Origin: Caldilineaceae bacterium
Lineage (GTDB): Bacteria > Chloroflexota > Anaerolineae > Caldilineales > Caldilineaceae
Assembly: GCA_020634755.1 (NCBI GenBank)
Contig: JACKBC010000058.1
Coordinates: 1 to 32,343 of the forward strand
Reading direction: 5' to 3'
DNA: 32,343 bases
Part shown: positions 21,339 to 29,871 of the stretch, in pieces
How the letters are laid out: each line of letters opens with the position of its first letter
Position numbering within the stretch: position 1 is the first letter of the stretch
Notes under the pieces: generated by a model
Told to the model about the DNA's origin: nothing
The model's database searches: none
The model's input: the letters and a program-made list of their open reading frames with translations, nothing else
Position numbers and translations under genes: made by a program

Positions 21339-23063
21339 ATTATCCATATCGATCATCGACCGATAGACCCAGCCATTTTCACGACCGTCGGTTACCAAAA
21401 TCCAGTCGGGCGCCGACAGGGTGGCGCCGGTGACAGTTAATCGGGTCTCTTGGGTCAGCAGGGCCACTACATCAGTTTCAAAGCTAGGGCCGCTGCGCAT
21501 ATTGAGCAGGGGGGCCGAAACCACGGCCGACTTGCCGATTAAATCGATGGCGCGACTGACGCTGATACCGGTTGAGGTTGCATTCGTATTGTTTGGTGCG
21601 CTTGAGAAAGGCTGAGTTCCAACGCTGGCGGCCTTCAAGCTGGCCACATCCGGCGCGGATAGCGCCTCTACATTGGCCGTGCGGACCATGGGGCCATATG
21701 CCCAGCCCGTCTGATCGTTGAGCGCCACCTGCCACCAGCCATCCTGCCTGCTCAAAATCTCCAAGGCCGCGCCCTGTGCAAATTGGGCCAAAATGGGCGC
21801 CGTTGTGTTGGGCTCGGCGCGTATATTGAGCAACACAACGTCCACATAAGCGGTTGGTGCACCTGGCTCGGGAGCGGGCGCACTGCTGGCTGCGGGCGCC
21901 AATACAACCGCGGCGGCTAATGGCTGTGGCTGCGCACCTATGGGCGTCGTGGAAAATGAACTGTCGCCTTTGAATTGCCTACTCCACTTGGCGGCCAAAT
22001 TCAAAAAGAGATCACCATAAGCCGCGCTGGGCTCAATATAGCTGCCCTCGGGCCATTCATTAAAACTGTTGATCACAATCCAATTGGGCTGGCTGGCAAT
22101 GGCTGCTTGCCAGGCGCGCTCAAAATAAGCGCCGCCTTCGCGATCTGTGGCAAAACCGCCACCGGGCCGAATGCGCACATCGTTGTAGCCCGGCATAACC
22201 GTGGCCACCCAAAATTTGGCCGTACCGGTCTGCTCACGCATCCCCTGCACCAGGTTGGCAAACTTGGCGTTGACGCTGCCCAAATCCGCCGGCGGATTCC
22301 ACGAATTGCTGTAGAGATGATGGCCGTCAAAAACGGACAAATAGCTGGTATCGACCCCCTCGGAAATCCAGATGCTGCCAAATGACGGATCGACTTGCGC
22401 ACGAATATTGCGCCACGTATCCACCCCATACATGTGCGGTCGCCAAAAAAAGATGACCGGTTTGCCGTCGACGCGCAGATAGGCCGGATGGTTGACGTGA
22501 ACGCTCAACGCGTGTTGGAGCGCGCCCGTCACCGCGCCGCTGCTGCCCAGGAAGGGTGAATCGGTTTCAAAGAGGATGGCGATCTTGAAGTTGCGGGCGG
22601 CCGCTTCATCCAGCATGGCGGCCAGATTGGGCTCGGTCTGGTTAGAGTCGCCATTGGGGCCATACCAGGCCACCACCAGCGCATCGATACCGGCGCGCTT
22701 GGCCTCATCAATGTGCCGACCCATGACGCCACGGTCGCGGCTCACATATGTACTGGCCGGCAGATCGCTGAGCTTGTCGTAGGTCCAGGTGTTTTCGTCA
22801 AACCAGGAGTAGTAGAAGGCGAGCACCAGCCGATCGCTGCTGCTCTGGGCAGATGGAGCCAGGCTCGCTGCGGCTTCGGCATTGGAATAAACGCCAAAGA
22901 TCAGCCCCAGCAAAATCAATAGAACAAAGAGGAAAATTGTCAACGCAATGCGCCAGCCCAAGTAAAGCCGCGCGGATGAGCCCGATGCCAGCGCGGCCGG
23001 CGTGAGCGGCAGCACCACTGCGTCTAACGTCTGAGTTGAAGTTTCAGGATTATTAGTACTCAC
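21336..23063 (-). CDS. Membrane-anchored GH99/WbsX-like protein with two SH3 domains
   Basis: 575 residues from GTG 23063, which has AGGATGG upstream; ATG 23081 (6 codons longer) is an alternative with no ribosome site. One signal-anchor helix (RIALTIFLFVLLILLGLIFGV, about 40-60) is followed by an outer TIM-barrel-like domain: VLAFYYSWFDENTWTYD, GIDALVVAWYGPNGDSNQT, FKIAILFETD, YLRVDGKPVIFFW and WIVINSFNEWPEGSYIEPS (near 338). These match the GH99-like/WbsX group, whose best-known members are endo-alpha-mannosidases; the NEWxEG strand is the most telling. After a Pro/Ala linker come two SH3 modules (about 405-475 with LLNIRAEPN to TGWAYGPMV, and about 515-575 with LLNMRSGPS to NGWVYRSMI). Probably an extracytoplasmic glycoside hydrolase acting on envelope or external glycans. 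The exact bond is unknown. Confidence 0.87.
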   Translation of the reverse strand: MSTNNPETSTQTLDAVVLPLTPAALASGSSARLYLGWRIALTIFLFVLLILLGLIFGVYSNAEAAASLAPSAQSSSDRLVLAFYYSWFDENTWTYDKLSDLPASTYVSRDRGVMGRHIDEAKRAGIDALVVAWYGPNGDSNQTEPNLAAMLDEAAARNFKIAILFETDSPFLGSSGAVTGALQHALSVHVNHPAYLRVDGKPVIFFWRPHMYGVDTWRNIRAQVDPSFGSIWISEGVDTSYLSVFDGHHLYSNSWNPPADLGSVNAKFANLVQGMREQTGTAKFWVATVMPGYNDVRIRPGGGFATDREGGAYFERAWQAAIASQPNWIVINSFNEWPEGSYIEPSAAYGDLFLNLAAKWSRQFKGDSSFSTTPIGAQPQPLAAAVVLAPAASSAPAPEPGAPTAYVDVVLLNIRAEPNTTAPILAQFAQGAALEILSRQDGWWQVALNDQTGWAYGPMVRTANVEALSAPDVASLKAASVGTQPFSSAPNNTNATSTGISVSRAIDLIGKSAVVSAPLLNMRSGPSFETDVVALLTQETRLTVTGATLSAPDWILVTDGRENGWVYRSMIDMDN

Positions 23064-23151
23064 AAAGCGCCATCCTATCATGGACTGCGCTTTCGCGCCA
23101 AATTGGATGGGCTTACGGTAATTTTGGTTACAAACGTGGGGTGGGGACAAA

Positions 23152-23206
23152 ATGAGAGGGTGATAAGGTGATAGAGATTCACCTTGTCACCCTCTCATTT
23201 TTTTTT
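23152..23206 (+). terminator. 20-bp hairpin with nine-T tail
   Basis: Positions 23152-23171 and 23179-23198 are complementary over 20 bp with one G-U pair and a 7-base loop, then T runs to 23206. On the plus strand it is a textbook intrinsic terminator, but the genes on both sides are on the minus strand, where the tail is only TTTT. It may act in both directions or be a mobile hairpin of the GGTGA type also seen at 13706-13751. Confidence 0.6.
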
Positions 23207-23231
23207 GGAATTACTAGATTACGCTACTGCT

Positions 23232-26200
23232 TTATTGCTTCTTGACCAGCGGTAAGAACATCTTCTTTTCGGTCGGCTCAGGTTCTGTCACGGATGCCTT
23301 CTGCACAATGATGGTGCCCGTGATTGATGGATCTGACGCATCCTGATAGCTGTACGTTCCTTCGGTGGCCAGGGTGCGTTTGTAGCTTTCACCCGTGTTG
23401 AGCAGGCCGCTGTCCCAGCTTTCCACAGCTTGGGCTGCACCCAGGGCATCCGCTGTCGACATGGTCGAATGCGCTGCTTCACCGGCGTTGACCCACTCGA
23501 TGACGCTGCCCGGTTCTACGGTCACCACCGCCGGTTCAAAGCCGCCATCGGTAATGGCAATCTGTTGATTGGCCTCTGCGCTTACATTGGGCGTCAGCGG
23601 CACGTCGTAGTGGACCGGCGTATCGGTCACCACCAGGTTGGGGCTGCGGTGGGACTGGTAGCCCTCCTTGGTCACCTCTACTTGATAGGTGCCGGATGGC
23701 GTAAAGAAGCTATAGTAGCCATCGGCGCCCACTGTTTGGGCATTTTCCTGACCAAAGCTGCTGGCCGGCCACAGCTCGAAGGTGCTCGTGCCGTCGCCTG
23801 CACTCTCTTGCAGACAGGCAACGTCGGCGCCTGCAATGGGCTGACCGGTCACCACATCGAAGACCGTGCCTTCGGGATCAATCAGCACCGTGCCGTCGCT
23901 GCAGCGGCGGATCAGGTCACAGGTGACGCAGATGCGCACCGTGCCGGTAAAGCGTCCGCCCGCCGGAATGGTAAAGGTGGCCGTGTATAGGTGGTCGCCA
24001 TCGGCATCGGTCAGCGTAAGCAACAGATCGCCGATCTCCATAGTGACTTGCGCATTGGGGTCGCCGCAGCAAATGCGCAGCGAAACCTCATACGTGTGAC
24101 CCGGCCGCAGGAAGATAGACCAGCCGCTTTCGTCCAGCCGTCCACTGGGAATGATCACCTGGCCGCTGCTGTCGGTAAAGCGTAGGCTAATCGGATCCCA
24201 GAAGAGCGAGCTATCCACAATAATGTGAACTGTGGGCGACGGTGCGCTGGTCAGGGCGCCCATCTTGGCCACGGCGTAGATATCATGGCCACCGTCTGGC
24301 AGGGCCAAACTGGTGGACCAGTTGCCGGCGGCGTCGGTGGGCAGCGAAGCCGCCAACGCGCCATCTACATAGAGATCCACCGTGACGCCTACCTGTGCCT
24401 GACCAGAGACAACCACCGTTTCCGTACAGGTGGTGCCGGCCAGCGGGCTGGTGATCAGCGGCGGCAGAATGGGCACGCGTACCGTAGCCGTGCTGCTGTT
24501 ATTGCTGTTGTCGCCATCGTTGTCGCTGCTGATGGTAGCTTTATTGGTCAATTCCGTGCCCGGCGCCGTGGTCCACGGCACGGTGGTGCGCACAATGACA
24601 ATGCCAGAACTACCTGCGGCCAGCGTGCCCACGTTGTAATCCAACGTGTTCCCGCTCTGCGTATGCGGCGCCAGCGGAATCGAGTGTTCTGCCACCAGCG
24701 TTTGCGGCACGGCATACGTATCCACCACGTGAACGTTAGTAGCCGCGGCCGGACCGGCATTGGCATAGTTGATGATCCAGCCGATGAGCCAGCGACGCTG
24801 GTTGGTCGTCGGGTCATAATCGGGCCAGATTTGACCATGCTTTTCAACTGATGGATCGGCCTGCTCCTGTTGACCGGGCGCCGGCAACAGATAATCTTCT
24901 GTTTCGCCAAAGCGGAACGGGTCATCGTAGCCGCGGCCATCGCCGTAGTTGCTGTGGCCGGGGCCGCTGGCGCTCAACGGTTTATTGGACGGGCGCTCGC
25001 TCAGCGTTATGCGCAGCCAGGCGCGCTGATTAATGGTGGTCGGATAGGAAACCGGGCCAGTGGTTGGTACGGTCAAATCGTGGACGCCCGCGCCCAGCGT
25101 CGCCACATCCACAATGTGATCGATTACAATGTGTTCCAGCGCAGTCTGGAAGTTGGCGCCGGGCACTTGCGGGCAATCCAGTTCGTCGGCCCAATCGCCG
25201 TCGCGATTGCTGTCTACCCAAACGTTCAGATAGCCTTTATTCTGGCCAAAGGCGGCCACTGCAGCCGGTGATATGGAAACCCGGATCTTCATGGTGTTGA
25301 TCTGGCAGTGCGCAAAGCTGCTGGGGGCCAACAGCCCATCATCGCGCTTGTCCAGATTTGGCGTATTGGCTGCCGGGCGGATGTTGTTGAAGCCATCCTG
25401 ATCAAAGCCCAGGTCGGCTTCGGCTTCCGCCGTGACGCCGCGGCCCAGATGGAACGGACGCGGGCGCAAATGCTTGGGTCCGCGTTCGGGCGCCGCCACG
25501 TCGAAGACGGTGGGATAGTGGGCGCCCGTGCCGGGATAAGCCAGCATGGCCGCGCCGGCATGGTTGGTGCTATCGGGCGCGTCGCCCAAGTCGCTGCATG
25601 CTAACCAAAGCACCACTTCGTTGCTTGCGCCGCCGTGCTGGCGCGTGATCCATTTGGCCACGTTGATCAGCCGCTGATCACACTCAATTCTGTCGGCCAA
25701 CTGAATGCGAATGCGAATTTCGATGGGGCTGTTGGCCGGCCCAACAACACCAGTCCATTGGACCGCTTGTCCACCGCTTACAATAGTAGCTACGCCAGAA
25801 GAGGCATTGGCGCTCACCGCCGTAATGCCTGCGGGCAGCGTGTCGCTGACCGTGACTGAGTGGGTCATGCCATCGGTGCTGCTCAGGCGCAACACATAGC
25901 CCAGCACATTGTTGCCCACAATGGGGCTGCTGACCACTTCGCTGATGGTCTGGCCGTCACGGATAATAATGTGCTTTTGCAGCTCAAGGCCCGGTTCGGT
26001 AATGGTGCAATCCACTTTCACATCGGCAAGCGCTTTGATTTCAGAACCATCAACCTGACGGGCCACGGCGATATTCTGAATCACGCCGTTGGGAGGACAG
26101 TAGCGCACGCGCACTTTAAAGTCGATGCGAATGGCTGCACCCGGTGAAAGCGTCCCGCTCCACTCTACGGCGCCGCTTGGCCCGCTGGCCGCATTGAAAT

Positions 26201-29200
26201 TGGCCACCAGCGGCGCGGCGCTGGGCGTCAACTCGGTGACCACGGGCGGGCTGGCCAGCACAACCTCAGCTGGCAGCTGGTCCACCATGCTGGTGCTGGC
26301 GGGCGCGGTGCCGCCGCTGTGCGTCAAGTAAACGCTGTATTCGATAATATCGCCCACGTTGACTGGCGATGTGCTGGTCTGCGCCGTTTTGTCGATACCG
26401 ATCTGGCCCGGTTCTCCCTGCTGTTTGCCGGGACGCAGATAGTCTTCTGTTTCACCGGTGCGGAAGGTTGCCGGCTGCTGCGGCCCGCGGCCATCGGGCA
26501 GACCGGCAGCGGGCTTGACGGCAGGCTGTTCGCTCAACGTAAAGCGCATCCAGGCGGGGGCGTCGGGCTTGGCGTTGTAGATCAGCTTGGTTGGGACTTT
26601 GATGTCGATATAGCCGCCAGCCGGAATCGTGCTGGGATCGATGGTCCAGTTCTGTACAATCCACTCAAACGACTGGGCCTTGTGCTGATTGTCAAAGATA
26701 CATTCGCCTGTGTCCTGCCAATCGCCATCGCGATTGCCGTCGAACCAGACGTTGAGATAGAGTTTCTGATCCAGCGTGGCAAAAGCGGCCCGCGAAACGC
26801 GCACGCCCAGCGTGGCTTCGCGACAGTCATTCAGCGGCGCATCGGGGTTGAGCCAGCCGTCGTCGGCGCGGTCGTTATCGGCTACGTCGGCGGCGCCATT
26901 GTCCAGAATGTTGGTGCGCGGGTCGGCATCGGGGAGCTGGTCAGCATCTTTTTCAGCCGTCACGCGGTTGCCCAGCCAGTAGAGATCGGCGCGGCTGTGC
27001 AGCGGGCCGCTGGGCTCGGTGGCGGGTGTTGTGTTCCAAACGGTGGGGAAGTGGCCCAGCACGCCGGTGTAGGCCGTGTTGTCCATCCCGTAGTGATTGG
27101 ATTTGCTGTGCGGTGCATCACCCAAGTCGGTATAATCAGCCTGCGGGTCGCACTCAATGCGCACCAGCACGCCCGTGGACGGAATCTGCGGGCCGTTGGC
27201 CGTTTGCACGGTGGCCACGTTTTTGATGACCGCGCCACATTCATTTTCCTGCACCTGTACCTTGAAGGTAATGAGCACGCTACCGCCGGCCGGAATGGAG
27301 CCACTCCACTCGATCTGCTGCAACGCGCCGTTGTAGCTCACGCCAGCGGGTGTAGAGACGGCGCTGCCCGCCACGTATGTTGTGCCGCTGGGAATCGGAT
27401 CAACAATTGCGACGCCAGTCGCGGCCGTGGCGCCGGTGTTTTGTACCTCAATGGTGTATTCAATCATGTCGCCCACTTGGGCGCTGCTCACGTTGGCCTT
27501 TTTGCGGATTTCCAGCTTGGGTTCGCCTTGTATCTCGCGGCGCTGGAGGTAATCTTCGGTTTCGCCAAAGCGGAAGCGGGCCGGGAAATCTGGACCGCGG
27601 CCGTCGGGTAAACCACCGCTGGCGGGCTTGACCGCGGGCTGTTCGCTCAGCGTAAAGCGCAGCCAAGCGGCCTGGTCCTTGATGTCGCTGGGTAGCTGGC
27701 TGTAGATCAGCTCGGTGGGCACGTCGATATCCAAGAAGCCGCCAGCCGGTACCGCCGCCGCGTTGACCACAAAGTTCTGCACGATCCATTCATAAGATGG
27801 AGCAGCAATGCCCACGGCTGACGGACATTCGCCTGTGTCCTGCCAATCGCCATCGCGATTGCCGTCGAACCAGACGTTGAGATAGGCTTGCTGCAAGTTG
27901 GCCGCCGCAGCCGCCTTGGAGACGCGCACTTTCAGCTTGGCCTGCTGGCAGTTATCCAGCGCCACATCCGGGTTGAGCCAACCGTCGTCGGCGCGGTCTT
28001 TATTCGCCACATCGGCGGCGCCATTGTCTAGGATGTTGGTAAAGCCGTCGCCATCGGGCAGCAGATCGGCATCCTTCTCACGCGTTTCTTGCGTACCCAA
28101 CCAAAGCCAATAGAGCACCTGATGAGCCGGCCCGCTGGGCGGGTTGCCTTCCCAAACCGTGGGATAGCGCGCCAGCGTGCCCGGCACGGCGTAAGCCGTA
28201 TTGGCCAAGCCAAAGTGATTGGTGCTGTCCGGGGCGTCGCCGAGGTCCATCAAAATGTCTTGCGGTGGGCATTCGACACGCACCTCGGCAATGGCTTGTT
28301 GAATCACCGATAGATCGGCGCGCACAAGGGCGGCGCGGTTGCGGAGGATCGACTGACATTCGACATCGTCCAATACTTTGACTTTAAACGTAATGGTGAC
28401 GCTGCCGCTGGCGGGGATATTGCCACCCCACTTGACCCAATTGTTGCCGGCATCATAGGCCACAGTGGGAATGGTTGCGTTTTCGGAACCAGCCACAAAG
28501 GTCGTCCCCGCTGGAATGGGGTCGAGCATGGTGACGCCATTGGCCGGCGTTGTCCCACCATTGGCAATGACGATGGTATATTCGATTTCGCCACCGGGCA
28601 ATACGCTGGCGACATTGGCCGTTTTTTCAATCTTTAGCTGTGGCGTGGCCGGCTCAATAAGGTAATCTTCGGTTTCACCCAGCCGATACATATCGGGCGC
28701 GGGGGGGCCACGGCCATCGGGCACCGGGGCATCCCAGCCTTCCACCGGGCGCTCGCTCAGCGTCAGGCGCAGCCAGGCTGCATCATCCTCTTTGGGGTTA
28801 TGGACCAGCACGGTGCCCAGATCGATATCGATAAACGAATTGGCCCCAAAGCTGGGGTTGTTCAACGTGGCGTTTTGGATAATCCACTCAGACGATTTGC
28901 CGTTGGGGCACTCGCCCTGGTCATCCCAGTCGCCATCGCCCTGGCCATCATACCAGGCGTTGATATAGAGCAGGTCCAGGTCGCGCACCGGTCCGCTCCA
29001 GGAAATGCGCACTTTGAGACGCGTCTCGGTGCAATTTTTGAACGTGGCATCGCGGTTGAGCCAGCCGTCGTCGGCGCGGTCGCGGTCGGCTATGTCGGCG
29101 GCGCCGCTGTCTAAAATGTTCGTTTCGCCATCGGCATCGGGCAGCTGATCGGCTTCCATTTCAGCCGTGACGCGGTCGCCCAGCCAGAAGAGCTTAATGT

Positions 29201-29510
29201 TGTTGTGCAGCGGGCCGCTGGGTGGGTTGCCCTCCCACACGGTGGGAAAACGCCCCGGCACGCCAGGATAGGCCGTGTTTTCCAAGCCGTGATGGTTGGT
29301 GCTGTCCGGCGCATCACCCAGATCGTGCGCTTGGTCCGCGGGTACGGGTTCAGTCACTTGGGCCTGGGCGCGGCCAAACGCACCGCTGGATATGATGGTT
29401 GCCAACAGAAGCACCAGCGCCAGCATTAGCCAGCGCCGCGCACCTCCATCATGTTGATAACGTAAGGGGTTGAAATAACGAATCGGGGATGAAACAGAAT
29501 CTGTATGCAT
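23232..29510 (-). CDS. Giant secreted multidomain protein (GEVED, DUF11, cupredoxin-like)
   Basis: 2092 residues. The ATG has GGAGGG just upstream. A signal peptide with basic start and hydrophobic core (WLMLALVLLLATIISSG) ends near AQAQ. Four GEVED modules begin with DLGDAP near residues 62, 420, 794 and 1305; each holds an acidic DGDW loop (for example DGNRDGDWQDTGEC) and ends in GETEDYL. DUF11 beta-sandwiches follow near 290, 663, 1037, 1172 and 1552 (for example LKIEKTANVASVLPGGEIEY). Later come an Ig-like domain (about 1683-1765), a Cys-containing region, a carboxypeptidase-regulatory-like fold (about 1875-1970) and a cupredoxin-like domain (about 1985-2070) that lacks the usual Cys and second His. 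The chain ends KKMFLPLVKKQ. It is probably a surface or S-layer-associated fibre with Ca-binding-type loops. The role is structural or adhesive by inference; no catalytic domain is seen. Confidence 0.9.
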   Translation of the reverse strand: MHTDSVSSPIRYFNPLRYQHDGGARRWLMLALVLLLATIISSGAFGRAQAQVTEPVPADQAHDLGDAPDSTNHHGLENTAYPGVPGRFPTVWEGNPPSGPLHNNIKLFWLGDRVTAEMEADQLPDADGETNILDSGAADIADRDRADDGWLNRDATFKNCTETRLKVRISWSGPVRDLDLLYINAWYDGQGDGDWDDQGECPNGKSSEWIIQNATLNNPSFGANSFIDIDLGTVLVHNPKEDDAAWLRLTLSERPVEGWDAPVPDGRGPPAPDMYRLGETEDYLIEPATPQLKIEKTANVASVLPGGEIEYTIVIANGGTTPANGVTMLDPIPAGTTFVAGSENATIPTVAYDAGNNWVKWGGNIPASGSVTITFKVKVLDDVECQSILRNRAALVRADLSVIQQAIAEVRVECPPQDILMDLGDAPDSTNHFGLANTAYAVPGTLARYPTVWEGNPPSGPAHQVLYWLWLGTQETREKDADLLPDGDGFTNILDNGAADVANKDRADDGWLNPDVALDNCQQAKLKVRVSKAAAAANLQQAYLNVWFDGNRDGDWQDTGECPSAVGIAAPSYEWIVQNFVVNAAAVPAGGFLDIDVPTELIYSQLPSDIKDQAAWLRFTLSEQPAVKPASGGLPDGRGPDFPARFRFGETEDYLQRREIQGEPKLEIRKKANVSSAQVGDMIEYTIEVQNTGATAATGVAIVDPIPSGTTYVAGSAVSTPAGVSYNGALQQIEWSGSIPAGGSVLITFKVQVQENECGAVIKNVATVQTANGPQIPSTGVLVRIECDPQADYTDLGDAPHSKSNHYGMDNTAYTGVLGHFPTVWNTTPATEPSGPLHSRADLYWLGNRVTAEKDADQLPDADPRTNILDNGAADVADNDRADDGWLNPDAPLNDCREATLGVRVSRAAFATLDQKLYLNVWFDGNRDGDWQDTGECIFDNQHKAQSFEWIVQNWTIDPSTIPAGGYIDIKVPTKLIYNAKPDAPAWMRFTLSEQPAVKPAAGLPDGRGPQQPATFRTGETEDYLRPGKQQGEPGQIGIDKTAQTSTSPVNVGDIIEYSVYLTHSGGTAPASTSMVDQLPAEVVLASPPVVTELTPSAAPLVANFNAASGPSGAVEWSGTLSPGAAIRIDFKVRVRYCPPNGVIQNIAVARQVDGSEIKALADVKVDCTITEPGLELQKHIIIRDGQTISEVVSSPIVGNNVLGYVLRLSSTDGMTHSVTVSDTLPAGITAVSANASSGVATIVSGGQAVQWTGVVGPANSPIEIRIRIQLADRIECDQRLINVAKWITRQHGGASNEVVLWLACSDLGDAPDSTNHAGAAMLAYPGTGAHYPTVFDVAAPERGPKHLRPRPFHLGRGVTAEAEADLGFDQDGFNNIRPAANTPNLDKRDDGLLAPSSFAHCQINTMKIRVSISPAAVAAFGQNKGYLNVWVDSNRDGDWADELDCPQVPGANFQTALEHIVIDHIVDVATLGAGVHDLTVPTTGPVSYPTTINQRAWLRITLSERPSNKPLSASGPGHSNYGDGRGYDDPFRFGETEDYLLPAPGQQEQADPSVEKHGQIWPDYDPTTNQRRWLIGWIINYANAGPAAATNVHVVDTYAVPQTLVAEHSIPLAPHTQSGNTLDYNVGTLAAGSSGIVIVRTTVPWTTAPGTELTNKATISSDNDGDNSNNSSTATVRVPILPPLITSPLAGTTCTETVVVSGQAQVGVTVDLYVDGALAASLPTDAAGNWSTSLALPDGGHDIYAVAKMGALTSAPSPTVHIIVDSSLFWDPISLRFTDSSGQVIIPSGRLDESGWSIFLRPGHTYEVSLRICCGDPNAQVTMEIGDLLLTLTDADGDHLYTATFTIPAGGRFTGTVRICVTCDLIRRCSDGTVLIDPEGTVFDVVTGQPIAGADVACLQESAGDGTSTFELWPASSFGQENAQTVGADGYYSFFTPSGTYQVEVTKEGYQSHRSPNLVVTDTPVHYDVPLTPNVSAEANQQIAITDGGFEPAVVTVEPGSVIEWVNAGEAAHSTMSTADALGAAQAVESWDSGLLNTGESYKRTLATEGTYSYQDASDPSITGTIIVQKASVTEPEPTEKKMFLPLVKKQ
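26701..26760. repeat. 60-bp exact internal repeat, copy 1
   Basis: Identical over 60 bases to 27826-27885. It codes for the DGNRDGDWQDTGEC loop region of the third GEVED module. Confidence 0.95.
27826..27885. repeat. 60-bp exact internal repeat, copy 2
   Basis: Identical to 26701-26760, 1125 bp away in the same orientation (375 codons, in frame), within the second GEVED module. Confidence 0.95.
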
Positions 29511-29523
29511 ATTTCCCTCCTAA

Positions 29524-29608
29524 TTGTCTGGCCGCTTAATTTTTAGAAATCCGGTATGACTTTTGCTCGAGGTGTGATTTCTAAAAATTAAATGTTCGCG
29601 GCCCTAGC
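29524..29608 (+). repeat. Repeat family B, copy 2 (85 bp)
   Basis: Matches 13772-13856 with 8 differences in 85. The dyad is clearer here: outer GGCCGC (29530-29535) with GCGGCC (29598-29603), inner AATTTTTAGAAAT (29538-29550) with ATTTCTAAAAATT (29577-29589). It lies just upstream of the ribosome site of the giant gene and would be part of its mRNA leader. Confidence 0.93.
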
Positions 29609-29722
29609 ATCAGTGTAACAGAAAAACCAAAGGAGTGCGCCACTACGGCATTCTCCTTTTCAGGAGCGTCCCGAGAGCGATGAATGGTGTAATTGACGGG
29701 TGGCGTGGGGTGCTCAGGAGTC

Positions 29723-29750
29723 AGTATAACAAATGTAGGCGAGATGGCAA
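29723..29750 (-). promoter_or_regulatory. Candidate sigma-70 promoter for the giant secreted protein
   Basis: Read on the minus strand: TTGCCA (29750-29745), 16 bases, TATACT (29728-29723). It lies about 210 bases before the start codon, giving a long leader that contains the family B hairpin. Confidence 0.45.
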
Positions 29751-29818
29751 TAGTTTTGTTTACAGGGGAGGTGTGCGTTGGCGCACAGTTGGCTACTATT
29801 GCCTATTGCTCCTGTGAC

Positions 29819-29857
29819 AAAAAAATGGTCAGCCCTGCTTTGGGTCTGACCATTTTT
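29819..29857 (-). terminator. Intrinsic terminator of the di-haem protein gene
   Basis: AAAAATGGTCAG (29821-29832) pairs with CTGACCATTTTT (29846-29857) around a 13-base loop; on the minus strand it is followed by seven U. It begins 15 bases after the stop at 29872. The opposite strand also has a T5 run, so it may work both ways. Confidence 0.85.
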
Positions 29858-29871
29858 CCGGTGCTGCTATT

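Noticed and set aside
26319..27611. 430-residue plus-strand ORF inside the giant gene
   Set aside because: Antisense of the repeated GEVED coding DNA; composition is Gly/Arg/Val-rich without motifs.
23232..29510. Possible several separate genes instead of one giant gene
   Set aside because: One open frame with one signal peptide; repeats are in frame with no stop.
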